A DNA stretch of 64,000 bases from Pseudoscleropodium purum (lineage: Eukaryota > Streptophyta > Bryopsida > Hypnales > Brachytheciaceae). The notes under the pieces were generated by a model. That model did no database searches, had not been told where the DNA came from, and saw only the letters and a program-made list of their open reading frames with translations. Each line of letters opens with the position of its first letter. The stretch's first letter is position 1. The DNA is taken from NCBI GenBank assembly GCA_963969395.1, contig OZ017795.1, positions 10,478,001 through 10,542,000 on the forward strand, given 5' to 3'. The translations under genes were made by a program, and so were the position numbers. Positions 34,880 through 47,900 of the stretch are shown here, piece after piece.

Positions 34880-35440
34880 AGACCTAAGAAGGAAAAAATG
34901 CACAGCATCTAGGAACGTCAATTTTTTTAAGCTTGCACATTCCATAACTTTGAAACTTTCAGGAAGCGCAGCTCGAAAAGTAATTAGAAAGCTACCCTGG
35001 CTTTTAGAACTCTTAGAGCTGAGTCACATTTTTTGGCGCCAGAATCACGCCAATTTAACAAAATTGACGTCAGTTGAGTTTGCCAACCTGTCAGAGTGCG
35101 AACCTCCGAGTCCTGCAGAATCGATCGAGGTCGGCGTAAAGGTCAACTCCTCAGTATGTCAACGGGAGAAACGAAACTGCTAGACTAGGCTAGAGACCAC
35201 ATCGATTATAAATGATTCCGGAGAGTACCGTAAAGTCCGTCCAAAGTGCACAGGACGGGAGTCATGCGACAAAATTCCAGGAGTCCAGTCGCTGGTTTCC
35301 GTGATTTCAGGCTAGCCCCGGCGAAAGCGTCACCTTCTCCTTCAACAAGATCCTCAATGCATTTGACCAACTGGGGCGCGCCACGCCGAACAACAGGGAA
35401 CTTCTCTATTCAACTGCCAACTTGGGAGTGTCAGATCTCA
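34880..35440 (+). promoter_or_regulatory. Upstream region of the GH9 endoglucanase gene
   Basis: This GC-moderate region includes TTGACGTCAGTTG at about 35064, a palindromic TGACGTCA core that plant bZIP factors commonly bind. The text around it (CCAATTTAACAAAATTGACGT) recurs in variant form at 34508-34530 and 38880-38905. Confidence 0.35.
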
Positions 35441-35448
35441 GTATATAC
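35441..35448 (+). promoter_or_regulatory. Likely TATA box of the GH9 gene
   Basis: GTATATAC lies just upstream of a duplicated segment and about 375 bp before the ATG. This would place transcription start near 35470. Confidence 0.4.
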
Positions 35449-35455
35449 TCTTGCC

Positions 35456-35689
35456 AGCTAGCTTCCCCACAACAGCCGCACATCACCGATCGAGCTCCGA
35501 ACAGTTCGAGGTGAAAGCGATCACTTTCCAGATTCTGATCAGTCCCTGATCAGCAAGTTCGTTTGTAATCGTAGCTAGCTTCTTCACAACAGCCGCACAT
35601 CACCGATCGAGCTCCGAACAGTACGAGGCGAAGGCGATCACTTTCCAAATTCTGATCAGTCCCTGATCAGTAAGTTCGTCTGGAACCGT
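35456..35689 (+). repeat. 117-bp tandem duplication in the GH9 leader
   Basis: Two head-to-tail 117-bp copies occupy 35456-35572 and 35573-35689 and differ at about ten positions. Each contains CACATCACCGATCGAGCTCC and the imperfect palindrome CTGATCAGTCCCTGATCAG. The copies lie between the likely TATA box and the start codon, so they are probably transcribed as untranslated leader. Confidence 0.9.
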
Positions 35690-35819
35690 GTGTCGACTGT
35701 AAGTCAGTCTAGTTCCTGGATGTGCAAGCATTGAGGCGCTATGCAGTTTGTTTGTTGAAGGGATTGATTGTACCATAGTTGTCGATCGATCGCGAGGGGT
35801 AGTGGTGTGAGTTTGTGAA

Positions 35820-38084
35820 ATGGGCACCATGAAGTTCGTGCATTTGCTACCTGTATTGGCGCTGCTGTGGGCCAGTTTGGTTTCCCTGACACTGGCATTC
35901 ACCACTGGGCAATACTCGAGCGCCCTCGATAAGAGCATTCTGTTCTTCGACCTGCAGCGGTCCGGGAGGTTGCCGAACTGGCAGCGCCTGCGGTGGAGGG
36001 GAAACTCGGGCTTGAACGATGGTCGATCCAATGGGGTAAGTATTAATTCAGTATACCTTCCTTCTCACATTGTGTAAGATCTGCAACTTTGACAAGAGAG
36101 ATAGTGTCATGAGATCACACTTTTTGAAAATATACTGAGAGGCTGGGCTAGCTGCGACGTTTAAGGGTTACTGAGCAGTACATAAATTGCTCAGAGTGAT
36201 AGCAGAGGTGAAATACTGTAAAGTATCAGATCTATACTGTATTGTACCCACTTGAAGTTTTTCAATTGCTGGGAATAAATCGTGTCGACAGGTAGACTAA
36301 ACAGACATGCGTTCTGCTTCCTGGTGTGCAGGTTGACTTGTCAGGAGGATACTACGACGCTGGAGACAACATGAAGTTCGGACTGCCGATGGCGTATTCT
36401 ATGACAATGATGGCGTGGAGCATCTCTGAGTTTTACCCGGAGCTTCGAAAGACCGGCCAGTTTGGGAACGCCCTGAACGCGCTTCGCTGGGGCACCGACT
36501 ATTTCCTCAAGGCCCAGAAGGGTCCCAACGAGCTATGGGTGCAAGTGGGCAACCCCTGGAGCGACCACGACTGCTGGCAACGACCGGAGGACATGACGAC
36601 GCCGCGCCCTGGTTTCAAGATCGACACCTCTCATCACGGCTCCGACGTCGCCGCGGAGACGGCCGCCGCGCTCGCAGCCGCGTCCATTGCCTTCCGCGGC
36701 GTGGACCGCGCGTATTCCGCGCGACTGCTCCGAAGCGCGGAACAGCTCTTCAACTTCGCCAACAACTACCGAGGGAAGTATACTGATAGTATGGCTGGGG
36801 TCGTGTGCCCGTTCTACTGCTCCTACTCGGGGTTCAATGATGAACTCCTCTGGGGAGCGGCGTGGTTGTCTGCAGCCACAGGGAATGCCTGGTACAGCCA
36901 GTTCCTCGCCAAAAATGCGTACTCTCTGGGAGGCGCTAACCAAGTCCGGCGGTCCCTCAACTGGGACGACAAAATGGTCGGCGCGCAGATTCTCGTCGCG
37001 CAAGTAAGCTCTGCTTCACAATAACTCATGTGTCCACGCTCTTGAAATTATGCCCAGAATTTATTTCTTTGAAAGCGTTATGTCAATGGAACTGTTTAAC
37101 ATCTGTCGACTGAGTAAAGAACATTGCATCGTTTCGTTAAAAGAAATAATTCATCGTTTTAAAACGTCCAATTCGAAGAAGCATAGCACGAAATTTTTTG
37201 CAATTTCAATGAGGGGAACTCTTTATAGCACTAGACTTAGTGTAGAACATTGCATGTGTTGATTGCGTGCAAGACATAATTATCGGAAAGAGCAATAGTC
37301 GCTATTTGAACTCCTTAATTTACCTAAGAAATTAATGAAACCTGATGCCATATGCGACTTTTTTTGTTTCTTGAGAAATTCCTGGCTTTTCGACTTCGTC
37401 GGGCTCGTCGCCGGCATTAGAATTGGTGAGGCATGAGCTCCCAGACTCATAGTGATAAGTTCGTGTATGTTACAGAGAGTCATGAAAGGCCAATACGCGT
37501 TCCAAGCGTGGAAGGACCGCGCTGATCAGTTCATCTGCAGCGTGCTCCCCAAATCCGCGAGCCCCTCCTCCTCCGTAGGCCGCACCAAGGGCGGATTGCT
37601 CTACTTCGACGGCAACATCAACATGCAGTACGTCGCCTCCACCTCGTTCCTACTTACGGTCTACGCCAAGTACCTGTCGACGAACAGGAAGACCATCACG
37701 TGCTCGGGACGGCGAGTGACGGCGGGGCAGTTGTACGGCGAGGCTCGCCGCCAAACGGACTACATTCTGGGCGCCAATCCTCGCGGCATGTCGTACATGA
37801 TCGGGTTCGGCCGGAACCCCATCCGGGTGCACCATCGAGCGGCGTCCCTGCCGTCTCTGAAAGCGTACAGAGGGGTGATTCAGTGCAAGCAAGGCTTCAA
37901 CTGGTTCAACTCCTGGAACGGCAACCCCAACCAGGCCACGGGCGCCATCATCGGAGGACCCGACTGGGGGGACAACATTAACGACAACCGAGGGAACTAC
38001 GCGCAGATGGAGCCCACGACGTACACAAATGCGCCCATGGTCGGAGTCCTCGCCGCGCTCGCAGCCGGGAAACGGTTTGTCTAG
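35820..38084 (+). CDS. Secreted endo-1,4-beta-glucanase, glycoside hydrolase family 9 (class B type)
   Basis: Exons 35820-36035, 36332-37003 and 37476-38084 join in phase (72+224+202 codons) to 498 residues, the usual length of plant class B GH9 enzymes. Residues 1-26 form a signal peptide (MGTMKFVHLLPVLALL...LTLA). The catalytic Asp pair is in YYDAGDNMKFGLP (DAGD 81-84, with intron 1 just before VDLSGG). The family His signature is SYMIGFGRNPIRVHHR (402-417). The second signature runs DNINDNRGNYAQMEPTTYTN (462-481), with Glu475 as catalytic acid. There is no C-terminal CBM49 or membrane anchor, so the enzyme should act on cellulose or other beta-1,4-glucans in the apoplast. An in-frame alternative start at Met4 exists. 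Coding GC is far above that of the flanks, like the other genes here. Confidence 0.95.
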
Positions 38085-41000
38085 AGCTGGGAAGTACAGT
38101 ATTTCTAATGCCTGGAAACATTTTTTCTAAAGCCTGGAAACAGTATTTCTAGGTCTCGTATGCTCGGTGAGCACCCCGGCTAATACAGATCGAGAGCAGT
38201 GGAGGTAGCTCCGGAGCACTATTATTCAATTAAGCAGCTTAGTTGATTGATTAACTAGCTTCTAAATTCAGTGATGACTAGGTAAGGTGGCTCTGTGGAG
38301 ACATTTATATACGTTACGTATCATAGCTAGCTGTTTGAATTCAATTTTGGTGCGAGAAGATGGTCGGGCATGAATTTTTAGCCTCTGGCATGGATTCCTG
38401 GACTCCCGTCTTCCTTCAGCGCTGGCTGCGCTGTGACCTGTGAACCTGGGCGATGGGTTCCGGTCTGGCTAATTCATTAGTTGAATGTATGGATGTACAT
38501 TTTATATATAAAACGCCCAATCAATTCAGTGCTTAGGCATTTAGAGCTTTCAACGAAATCAACGACGCTTTCTTTCATTTGGCGCATTCCAGAACTGTGA
38601 TATTTCACTGCGCGGCCTGAACTATAAATCTTCTCGTGCTAGTTCATTTCAATGAAAAATTCCCCTCTGAGGTAACTTCAAAATAGCATGACATTTTGAT
38701 TAAAACCATCCGATTGCACAAAGGATGTCAAACGTCGATTTCGTTATAATGGCGTGTTCGAGAGCCAAGAATTGTTATACATCTACACAAAGGTCTAACT
38801 TCAGGCCACAAACGAGCAAATATGTAGATTAGGGGTTCAGGGCTCATATTCTGAACCACACTAAAGTAATGAAATATCGCCAAGTTTAACAAAACTGACG
38901 TTCTACAATCTATTTCTGCATTGGTATCATCACTTGAAAAATCATTTGGGGACTCATTTTTGGCAATTGAAAACTTGCTAATGTACTTATGTCACTACTT
39001 GTATTAACTTATGGTCGTGCATGTGCACATGTTTGGATCCTTAGGTTTCTTTGGTAGGTTTGGTAGGCAAGATTAACATCAATTTTTGTTAAATTGGTGG
39101 TATTCCACAAACCAAAAATTGTGACATACATCTTTACAAAAGTTTTATTTTAGGCCAACAAAGTAGGACATGTATAGAGTTTAAACCATTCTAGAGTAAT
39201 GAAATATTGTCCATTTAACTCCTAAAGTCCCAAAGTCCCCTCAAACAACTCTTGGTATATTGGGTAGGTTTGCACAATCTCAATAGTCAATATACGCCGT
39301 GATTTTCTAAAACTTTTGTGAAGGTGTAGTTTTCAAGTAGCTTCACAAGATATAATTAATTCACTTATCCAAATATCCCACACATGGTTCATAAGTAACA
39401 AACTTTTTTTTTTGACAAAAAACAATTTGTAGGGCAACTCAAACAATATATCATGTCTTTTTTTTTTTTTACATGTGCATGATGAAAATATATATTATTT
39501 ACATGGTCAAATGCAAGACTACTAAGTCATTTACAATTTCGAAGTCAATTTTGTGAAGCATTGACTAGGTAGAAGAAAAGCCATTTGGAGTGTATCAAAA
39601 TCCCTTGATGTACATATATTTGTTACCCAACATTTAGCAATTTAAGAAGAGTATGCGTAGTTTATACTAATGGGTCCTTCCTTCTTGACTAGGCCAAAGA
39701 CATTTTTCCTTACATACAACAACAAATTTATGTGTTGACAAAAAGGTTGTTTTCAAAGATACCATAAGAATCTAGAATGTAGAAGTGACATAAATGTGAG
39801 AGCCATTTTACACTCAAATTTTCCTAGGAATTGTTGAGTAAAGTTTACATATAATTTACAATTATAGTTGCACTTTTATATGTGACATAGAAACAAATGT
39901 ATGATCCTAAGAAATTCCATGAGTATGATTGTTATAACAAGAAGTTGATAGAGACTTAGTGACTTTTGGTTCTTGGATATGAAAAAGAAACTGAATTTTT
40001 TTAGTATTATATAATTTGAACACTTTTTGAATAAACTATGAATTTTCAAAGTCTTGAAAATAATTGTGCCATTTACATAGTAGTTTATAAAGGATACGTG
40101 GCAATCAATCACTTCCCAACAAACATCAAAGTTTACCATGTCCTAGATGTCACTCATTTACAATGACAATGAGGCAAAAAGAAGTGACCAAGGTGTTCCC
40201 CTATTTCAATCTCCCCCAAATTAGGTGGACTTCACATGTAGAATTCATGAACTTATTTCTCACAAGTGATTTGCTTTTGTGTGCACCTTCTATAATTTTT
40301 TCAAGAGTTTAACAATCAATGGGGTATTACCACATGTACCCCTAAAATTGACAATTTGTTAATATTTGACCAAAAAAATCATTTGAAATTGACACTTTGT
40401 CACTGTCTTGAGATTTTTAGTAGACATTGGTCATTGGAACCATGTAAAAACTATAATTTTTTTTCAAAAATGTTGGCTTCTCAAGTATGAATACTTGTTT
40501 CAATCCACCATTGGGATTGTTGGGTTTTGAAATAATTTGGTGGAAAAATTGATTAGAAAACAATTGGCAATGTATCATCAAATTTTGTGATATTGTTGCA
40601 TTCCAAGATATTATTGTATGTGTTGCAAGTCTTACATTGCTTTGAAAATTGGTGGACATATAACTAACAAGATTTACAATATGATAAAATTAGAAATTCA
40701 AAATCCAAATATAGTGGGAAAAAACTCACCAAATGCATTCTTAGAAAGTCATCTAGAATTCTTGAAAAAGGCCAAGAAAAACCTCAATCACTTTGAATGC
40801 AATTATCTTGCAATCTATAAGGTGAAACTTCAAAAAAATATATACCACATTCTTTCACATAAGTCTAATACAAGATCCTATGGTTACATTCTCAAATTTT
40901 TCATCTTCTAAATTTTTTAGGCTAGTATAGTAGAAATGGCAATATTTGAGTAATTTTTGGTGAGAAAATGCCTTCTTAGTTTAGTGATTAATGAAATTGA

Positions 41001-43440
41001 CATTGATTGCATTCAATTATTGGTCTTACTACAATATTGCTAGTACTTTTAGGGAATTACAAGTATCCTATGAACTACAATAATGAAACTAAAAACTCTA
41101 AAGGTATAGTTTTGAGTTCAAGCAAACTTTGTTGATAGTTTTGTGAAGCACAATGCTGATCACACAACAATAACCCCTAATTGTTTGGTCTTATTCACCC
41201 TCAAAAGGATGGACTAGCCACCATGGAAATCAACCTTTTTGGTATAATTGTGTAAATCATTTGCTTAAAAAAATGAAGAGCACTTATTGGAGGTCAAACT
41301 ATTGTGCAAGATCTTCCTTTTTTAGTTAAAACGAATTCCAAGGATGAACATCTACTCTTTTGTCCTGTATAGAAGGATTAAGTCATGCATTGGACATTTA
41401 GTGTCCGCTCATACCCAATCACCTTAAGATGTCCCCAATTCATGAATGCTCTAAATACATGATCTTTAATTTTGGCCTGTAAATATACTCAAAATTCCTT
41501 ATAATTACACTATTTTCTATCACGTTGATACTTATTGTACCACACATTGAGGAATAGGGTTATTTGATTGAAAAATATATTCCACATTATCACTATTACA
41601 TTCTTTAAAGTTGTAGGTAGTTTACATATAGATATAAATTCAACAAGTCTAAAAAAATATAATCCAATAGTAATAATATAACATTATTACTAAAAGTTAT
41701 TTAATAAATTGTATTAGATTAGATTATGATGTATTATAATTTTTTAATTATAATTATAATTATATTTTATTATTTAAAACTATAATTTATTACACCCTAA
41801 AAGATCAAAATAGCATTTTTTTTGGCAACAAAGTATTTTTGGTCATTCATTTATGTTCATAATTTTGGGGGATTTTCTTTGAAATTTTCAAACAATATGT
41901 GGTTTGAACTTGGTATTCTAGTTATATGTGTATATAAAAAGCTTTAAATTGTTCTATTTCAATTAATGAGATGAAAGTTATGAAGAGTTTTAGTTAAAGT
42001 GGGATATCTACTAAAAAATAAACAAAAATGTCTTTTATTAAACTCAATTTCTAATTATTTTTTAAAAATAACAAAAATATAGAATGTAGATTGTTTATTA
42101 CAACATTTCAATTATAAAAATTAGAATTTTTCAATTCCTTAACTAAATTTTTTAGCAATTTATTATTTTTAATCATACTCTATTTCTTTCTACTTATTAT
42201 TTTTTTCAAGTATAAATACAAAATATTTTTGTTGACATTTTTTATATGTATTTCCACTTTATTTCTTCAATATATTATACAGAATTGAAAGTTTTAGGAT
42301 TATAAATTTTGGAGTAAAAAGTTTGAAAGATGAAACCTAACCATTTGGGAATGGTTGAAATATATATTCAATTCTTTTTCAAATTCCAACATTATGAATT
42401 AGCAATTGGTAAGGTTTTTTACTCTAAATTTTTTGGAAAGGTATATTCTAAAAAGTTAAATAAAGGCTCCTATAGTTGGATTTGTAAATGAATAAATATT
42501 GATGAAGATTTACTCTTGCTCTAGGCCGAAAAACATTGCATTATTTTAGGCTTTAATTAAATATTAGTATTATATGCTTATTATTTTAATTGTATGCAAA
42601 GACGATTCATTGTATTATTTTAATTTCTTGGTTGAAAGAAAGTCAATGCAACATATAAATGAGATAAAAGAAGATGATAAAAAAAATCTAATTCATTTTT
42701 GTATTGGTGTAAGTCAAAAATTTGTTTGTTCAAATGTTATACCAATGCATATTCTCCATAACACAAGTGTAAAGTGGAGAAGTTACACATTTAGGCTTGC
42801 ATTTGGTGTGTAATATATTAATCATTGTACTTCAGAAATATATTTCGTTATCAATATTTCAACAATCATAAGAGATATATAAAAAATTAAATTGCAAAAA
42901 CTAAAAACCAATCATTTTGTTATATAATTTTGACCAATTTAGTAAGCATACTCATTTCATTCATTAGTGGTTTTTTGTGGTCTATAACAATTTTTAAAGT
43001 ATTTGATGTCTTAAAAAAATGGTTAACTTTCAATTGATTCAAGAATTCATTTTAAAAATTTTATTCTCTAAATTAGTGCAAGTTGAAATACTATTGTATA
43101 GTATATAGTACCACTCAATTAGTAGGAAAGTTTGAATAGTATGAAATCCCTTTATATCAATTTATTGGATTTTGGATGAAATTAGTCTAATTGGTACAAA
43201 CATTCAAATGAATGAATGTAAAGAAAAATTAGATAAAAATAGAGATGAAAGTTAGATGAGCATTGGATAGTAATCACAATAATTGAGACAATATGAAAAT
43301 ATTACAATCCACATTTTATTACCTTCACTAAGTTAGTATGCCTTGTGCCCATTTGCTACCACCACTAGTATGTCATTTGTAATTGCCACAAATGCAATGG
43401 CTAAACCCTCATTAATTTCCTTTCATATTCATTTTTTCAA
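38085..43440. other. GH9 3' region, then long AT-rich repeat-bearing DNA
   Basis: The first 500 bp are GC-moderate, probably 3' untranslated and flanking DNA. Diverged direct duplicates occur at about 38740-38890 and 39060-39220 (shared ACATCTACACAAA/ACATCTTTACAAA and AGTAATGAAATAT blocks). A TTAA|CTCCTAAAG tip lies at 39215. Around 41800-42500 a worn copy of the 0.9-kb TTAA family lies on the opposite strand. No gene is supported. Confidence 0.5.
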
Positions 43441-43466
43441 TCCTTATTATATCATTATAGAACACC

Positions 43467-43730
43467 ATGGCTTGGGGGAATCATATTGGCTACTTATATC
43501 ATAAGAACTCATAGCTTGGAGGAATCATAATGGTTGATAATATCACGAGAATTCATGGCTTGGGGAATTGTATTGGCTACTTATATCATAAGAACTCATA
43601 GCTTGGAGGAATCATAATGGTTGATAATATCACGAGAATTCATGGCTTGGGAGAATAATATTGGCTATTTATATCATAAGAACTCATGACTTGGGCTAAA
43701 CATATTGTATTACATCATGATAAGAACCTA
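43467..43730 (+). repeat. Three tandem copies of an 88-bp unit
   Basis: ATGGCTTGG recurs at 43467, 43555 and 43642, which gives 88- and 87-bp units. Each unit is itself two diverged halves of about 44 bp, with GGCTTGGGGGAATCATATTG in one and AGCTTGGAGGAATCATAATG in the other. Units one and two are nearly identical. The frames are not open through the array. Confidence 0.88.
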
Positions 43731-44030
43731 TAGCTTGAATATGGCAAATCTAATATATAGTACTAAATTTTAATATCATGTGTTCTATTAATTCTTGTAT
43801 TATATTTTCTTTAAAATAAAAATAAAAATAGCACAAATATTGGCAAACAAATTTTTTAATTAAAATTGAAAGAAAGATAAAGGTAAAAACAAAGTATGAA
43901 CAAATATTTTTTTGAATGTACAAGTAAAAATTAAAGAATCAATAGACATTTTTTTTAAATAATAATAATAAAAAACAAAAACATTTTGCAACATCGTTTG
44001 TATTATGGTGGCCAAAGTGTTCTATATCCT

Positions 44031-44064
44031 AATGGCTCAATGGCTCAATGGCTCAATGGCTCTC
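44031..44064 (+). repeat. Octanucleotide repeat (AATGGCTC)4
   Basis: Four uninterrupted copies of AATGGCTC, followed by TCTTT. Confidence 0.9.
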
Positions 44065-44428
44065 TTTAACTAATTTTATAATTTTTATCTAATTTCTAAT
44101 GAGATTTAAATTGAAAAATCAAATATCTTTCACCCCATAGGTCAGAATGTTGTCAATTCTCTTTTGTACACACACCTTGGCTACAAGCTTTTTGATTATA
44201 CCAAACGTACTCTAGTTAGCCCAATAGTTGCTAAAGATCCCAATAGTTGCTAAAATCCCAATGCTACAAACAATCATATGTTTTAATATTACTTTCATTA
44301 AAAATATTATGAACTTTGATATTTATGTCCCTAATAAATTTGCATAATTTCCAAATTAATATAAGCTTAAGTTAGGGTAAATATTGCAGGGCTCTCTAAT
44401 TGAATTAATTTAAGCAGAAATTTCTATA

Positions 44429-44434
<6 letters not shown>

Positions 44435-44479
<45 letters not shown>
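44435..44479 (+). repeat. Compound (AT)n(AC)n microsatellite
   Basis: About 15 AT units pass directly into about 7 AC units, roughly 0.5 kb upstream of the TM9SF start codon. Confidence 0.92.
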
Positions 44480-44993
44480 AATTTTGTACCTTTGTCCAAT
44501 CAGTGCGCTTACCTTAAAATTTCTTGAAACACTCTACCTTTACGATTATCTTGTAATCCTTTACATATCGTAATAATAAATATAGGTAGAAATCACACAC
44601 CCAAAAATTAAAAAAATATAGTGAAATAGTGCGCTAGAGCAATTAGTAAAGCTCCTAAGGAAGAGGGGTGTCTGGCCCTTCCCCTCCGTTGCAGACTTCC
44701 GTCGTGCTTTCACGTTCACTCCATGACTCTTCGTGCTCAAACTGTTTCGCAGCATCGTGAGTAATAAATCCACCGATCTCTTGTTTTCACTCCCTCCATC
44801 GGATCCGCCAAGAAAGCGCACTCGCGCACTGCAAGAACTTCCAGTTTCCGCAGCAGCAGGAGAATCCGTGACGTGAAGGGATCGTTCTAGGTTTGGCGAT
44901 GGTGTGACGCAGTTTGCTTCCAAGGCTGTTGTGACGATTTCTGGATCTGTCGAGGGTTTCTCTTGGTTGCAGTGGATTGTGGGTTTGCCAGTT

Positions 44994-47900
44994 ATGATGG
45001 GGTCTGCATGGCGGGGGTTGTTGCTGCTGGGGCTCCTGGCGGTGTGCGTTGTTGTGGACGCGAGGGTGCTTTTGAGTGCCAGGAACCATCGGTTCAAGGA
45101 GGGCGAGAATGTGCCGTTGTTCGCCAACAAGATCGGCCCGTTTCATAACCCCAGGTACGCAATTGTGGTTTTGTTACTGTGCAGATTTAGAGATCTTGAC
45201 GTTGAGTTTGGGACCATCGAAGCTACACATTGAGCTCCTAATAATAGCTGCGCAATGGCTTCTGAATTTAACAGCAATTTTCGTTATGAGTTTGCTATTT
45301 GGTTATGGTCAAGAAGCGGAGCCACATTGTGAAAGGGAGCTCTGTATCTCGTTTACTGCCCTTTCTTGAGTTTCGGTTACTGATCGTCTTGGGTAGAGTG
45401 TATGTTCGATGGAGAGAATATATTATTTCAGGGGGGCGGGGGAGGGGGGCTACTGAGGAGCACTCGTTTTATGAAGCATGACTGACTTTTGTTTTGATAA
45501 GAAAGTAGTGCAGGCGGACTGATTGGTGTTGTGTTTTGCAGCGAGACATACCAATATTATGATTTACCCTTTTGTAAGCCTGTCCACTTTTTTCACAAGT
45601 CTGAGGATTTGGGAGAGGTCCTGGAGGGCGATCGGATGGCGAACACGCGTTACAATGTCACTTTTAAAGTTGACAAGGCTGTGGAGGATCTCTGCGTCGT
45701 CACACTCAGTCCGTCTGACATTCTCAAGTTCAAGAGAGCTGTAGAACAGGACTACTACTTTCAGGTTTGTATTTCTATCTCTTGTTCTAGGGTTTGGTGT
45801 GTGCAGGTTAACACCTTCAGGCCCAATATACAATTATATTCTTTTAGCTGCCTAGAGTAGGTCAGTTGGAGATTTTCTTTCGGTTATATTTTGAGCAACT
45901 CATACAATGTTCTCCACGGATTAAATTTTTGGGCGCTTTCTGAATTTTATATGCCATAGTATGACCATTTTAAAACCGTGAATTCTTGGTCCTTTATGGG
46001 CTATTTAATTGCACTCAGCGCTGTATCTTCTGCCATTCACTCAGTGATCAATTTGGGTGGAGTGCTGCTTAGGAGACGCTCAGTGTATTTTCTATGGCGA
46101 GAGCATGTACCGCTGATGTACATTTAGGGAGCTTGAGCTGTAGTATCTGAATCTTTGACTGTAGAAGGAAAGTCACTTCCCTGTCTAATTCTGACACTCT
46201 CCTTTCTGTGCAGATGTTCTTTGACGATCTTCCTTTGTGGGGATTTGTGGGGAAGATGCAAGAGAATGAAAACAGAGAGCCGCATCACATGCTATTTACC
46301 CATGTTCACTTCGATGTGATGTTCAATGGTGACCGCGTGGTTGAAATTAGTGTTCGCACTGATCCCAACAAGGCCGTGGATATTTCGGAGGAGAAGGACA
46401 CGAAGGTGAAATTCACATTTTCAGCTCAGTGGAGTCCGACCACAAAGTCTTTTGACAAGCGCATGGAGAAGTACCAGAAGTATTCGTTTCTGCCCCAACA
46501 TTTGGAAATTCATTGGTTCTCCATCATCAACTCTTGTGTCACTGTGCTACTGCTGACAGGTTTTCTTACCACTATTCTCATGCGGGTACTCAAAAACGAC
46601 TTCATCAAGTAAGTTCGCTGCTCCCTTATTGGATTCCTTTCCCATCTTTCTAGATGAACAGACCAGAGTTGTATAGAGTAGAATGTTTGTCTGATCACGT
46701 CTGTCTTCTGAATGGCATTTGCCTATTCTAAACTACATGTTCCTTGCAATGAGCATGTCTGTTTGTTAGTCAGTTTGCTGTTAAGTTCTTATTTGTTCTC
46801 AACTTTACAACTTTTTCGTTTTGAGAATGTCCTACATGTGAACTCAATAGATCGGAATGTCCTGTGTGGCACTTAAATGATTAGAGGATTGAGTAGCTCA
46901 AAGAAGGAAACCCGCTTATTCATTATTTATCGTTTGCTTTTCCTGACGGTTCTTAGGGCTTTCAATCTTTATTCATACCTGAAGTTTAACAAGAGTATAA
47001 ATTCATGGATTAGCAGGAGGGGTCTGATGCCATTGAAATCTTTGTACATCAGGTACACAAACGAGGATGAAGAGGAGCATGAGGAAACAGGCTGGAAGTA
47101 CATTCACGGTGACGTGTTCAGATTCCCTCCGTATCCCAAGTAAGTGGATTGTCGTGCATTCAGGTTGCGGTGAAATTTCATGTTAGTCTGGCAGTGATTC
47201 TTTTCATCTTGTCCAATAAGTGAATAAAGAATGTGTTATTGTTTTGAGGCATTGATTGTATAAAGATTGAAGTCTGAGTTACTTCGGTATTCAATTGTGT
47301 GTGCAAATAGAGTATTTCACTGCTGCCAATTTCTGACACGTTCACACCTCTCTGGGATGCAGTTTGTTTTCTGCGGTCATTGGGAGTGGAACACAACTTC
47401 TAGTTCTCGTGTTCTTCATTTTTGGCTTGTCACTTGTGGGTGTTTTCTATCCGTACAATCGCGGCGCTCTGAACACTGCATGCCTTGTTATCTACGCCCT
47501 GACTGCTGGAGTTTCCGGTTACGTGTCAGCTCATCTATACCGTCAAATGGGTGGTGAAGCATGGGTACCATTCTCAGCAGATTTCGTCAAAAGACTGCGA
47601 TGAACCTGTTTAAAAAAAATTCTCAGCCCAGCATCTTGATTGTCTTTTGCTCAGAGACAAATGCACTACAATGCTTATTTTAGTGTGTTCGGAGAGATCG
47701 TCATTTTCTTCTTTTTTTGTTCTTAGGAAGTAGTGTGTCCTGACTTTAATCATTTTGCTAAAACGTTGACTATAATTTTATCTTCGTATCTGCTTTCTCC
47801 TGGCTTGTTGTCAGAACGAGTTCGTCTGGGCAATTTCTTATCTTCATCGTTGTCTTTTGTTCCAGGTCAGGAATTTGCTATTGACAGGGGTCCTCTTCTC

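Noticed and set aside
43467..43730. Regular repeats as a CRISPR-like array
   Set aside because: The units are contiguous with no unique spacers, and the context is a plant nuclear genome.
44435..44479. AT/AC microsatellite as a promoter element of TM9SF
   Set aside because: It lies about 0.5 kb upstream in AT-rich DNA and has the look of an ordinary length-variable microsatellite.
45523..45860. Alternative frames across TM9SF exons 2-9
   Set aside because: They overlap exons of the spliced model in other registers or read through into introns; the spliced model keeps phase over nine exons and full-length family similarity.
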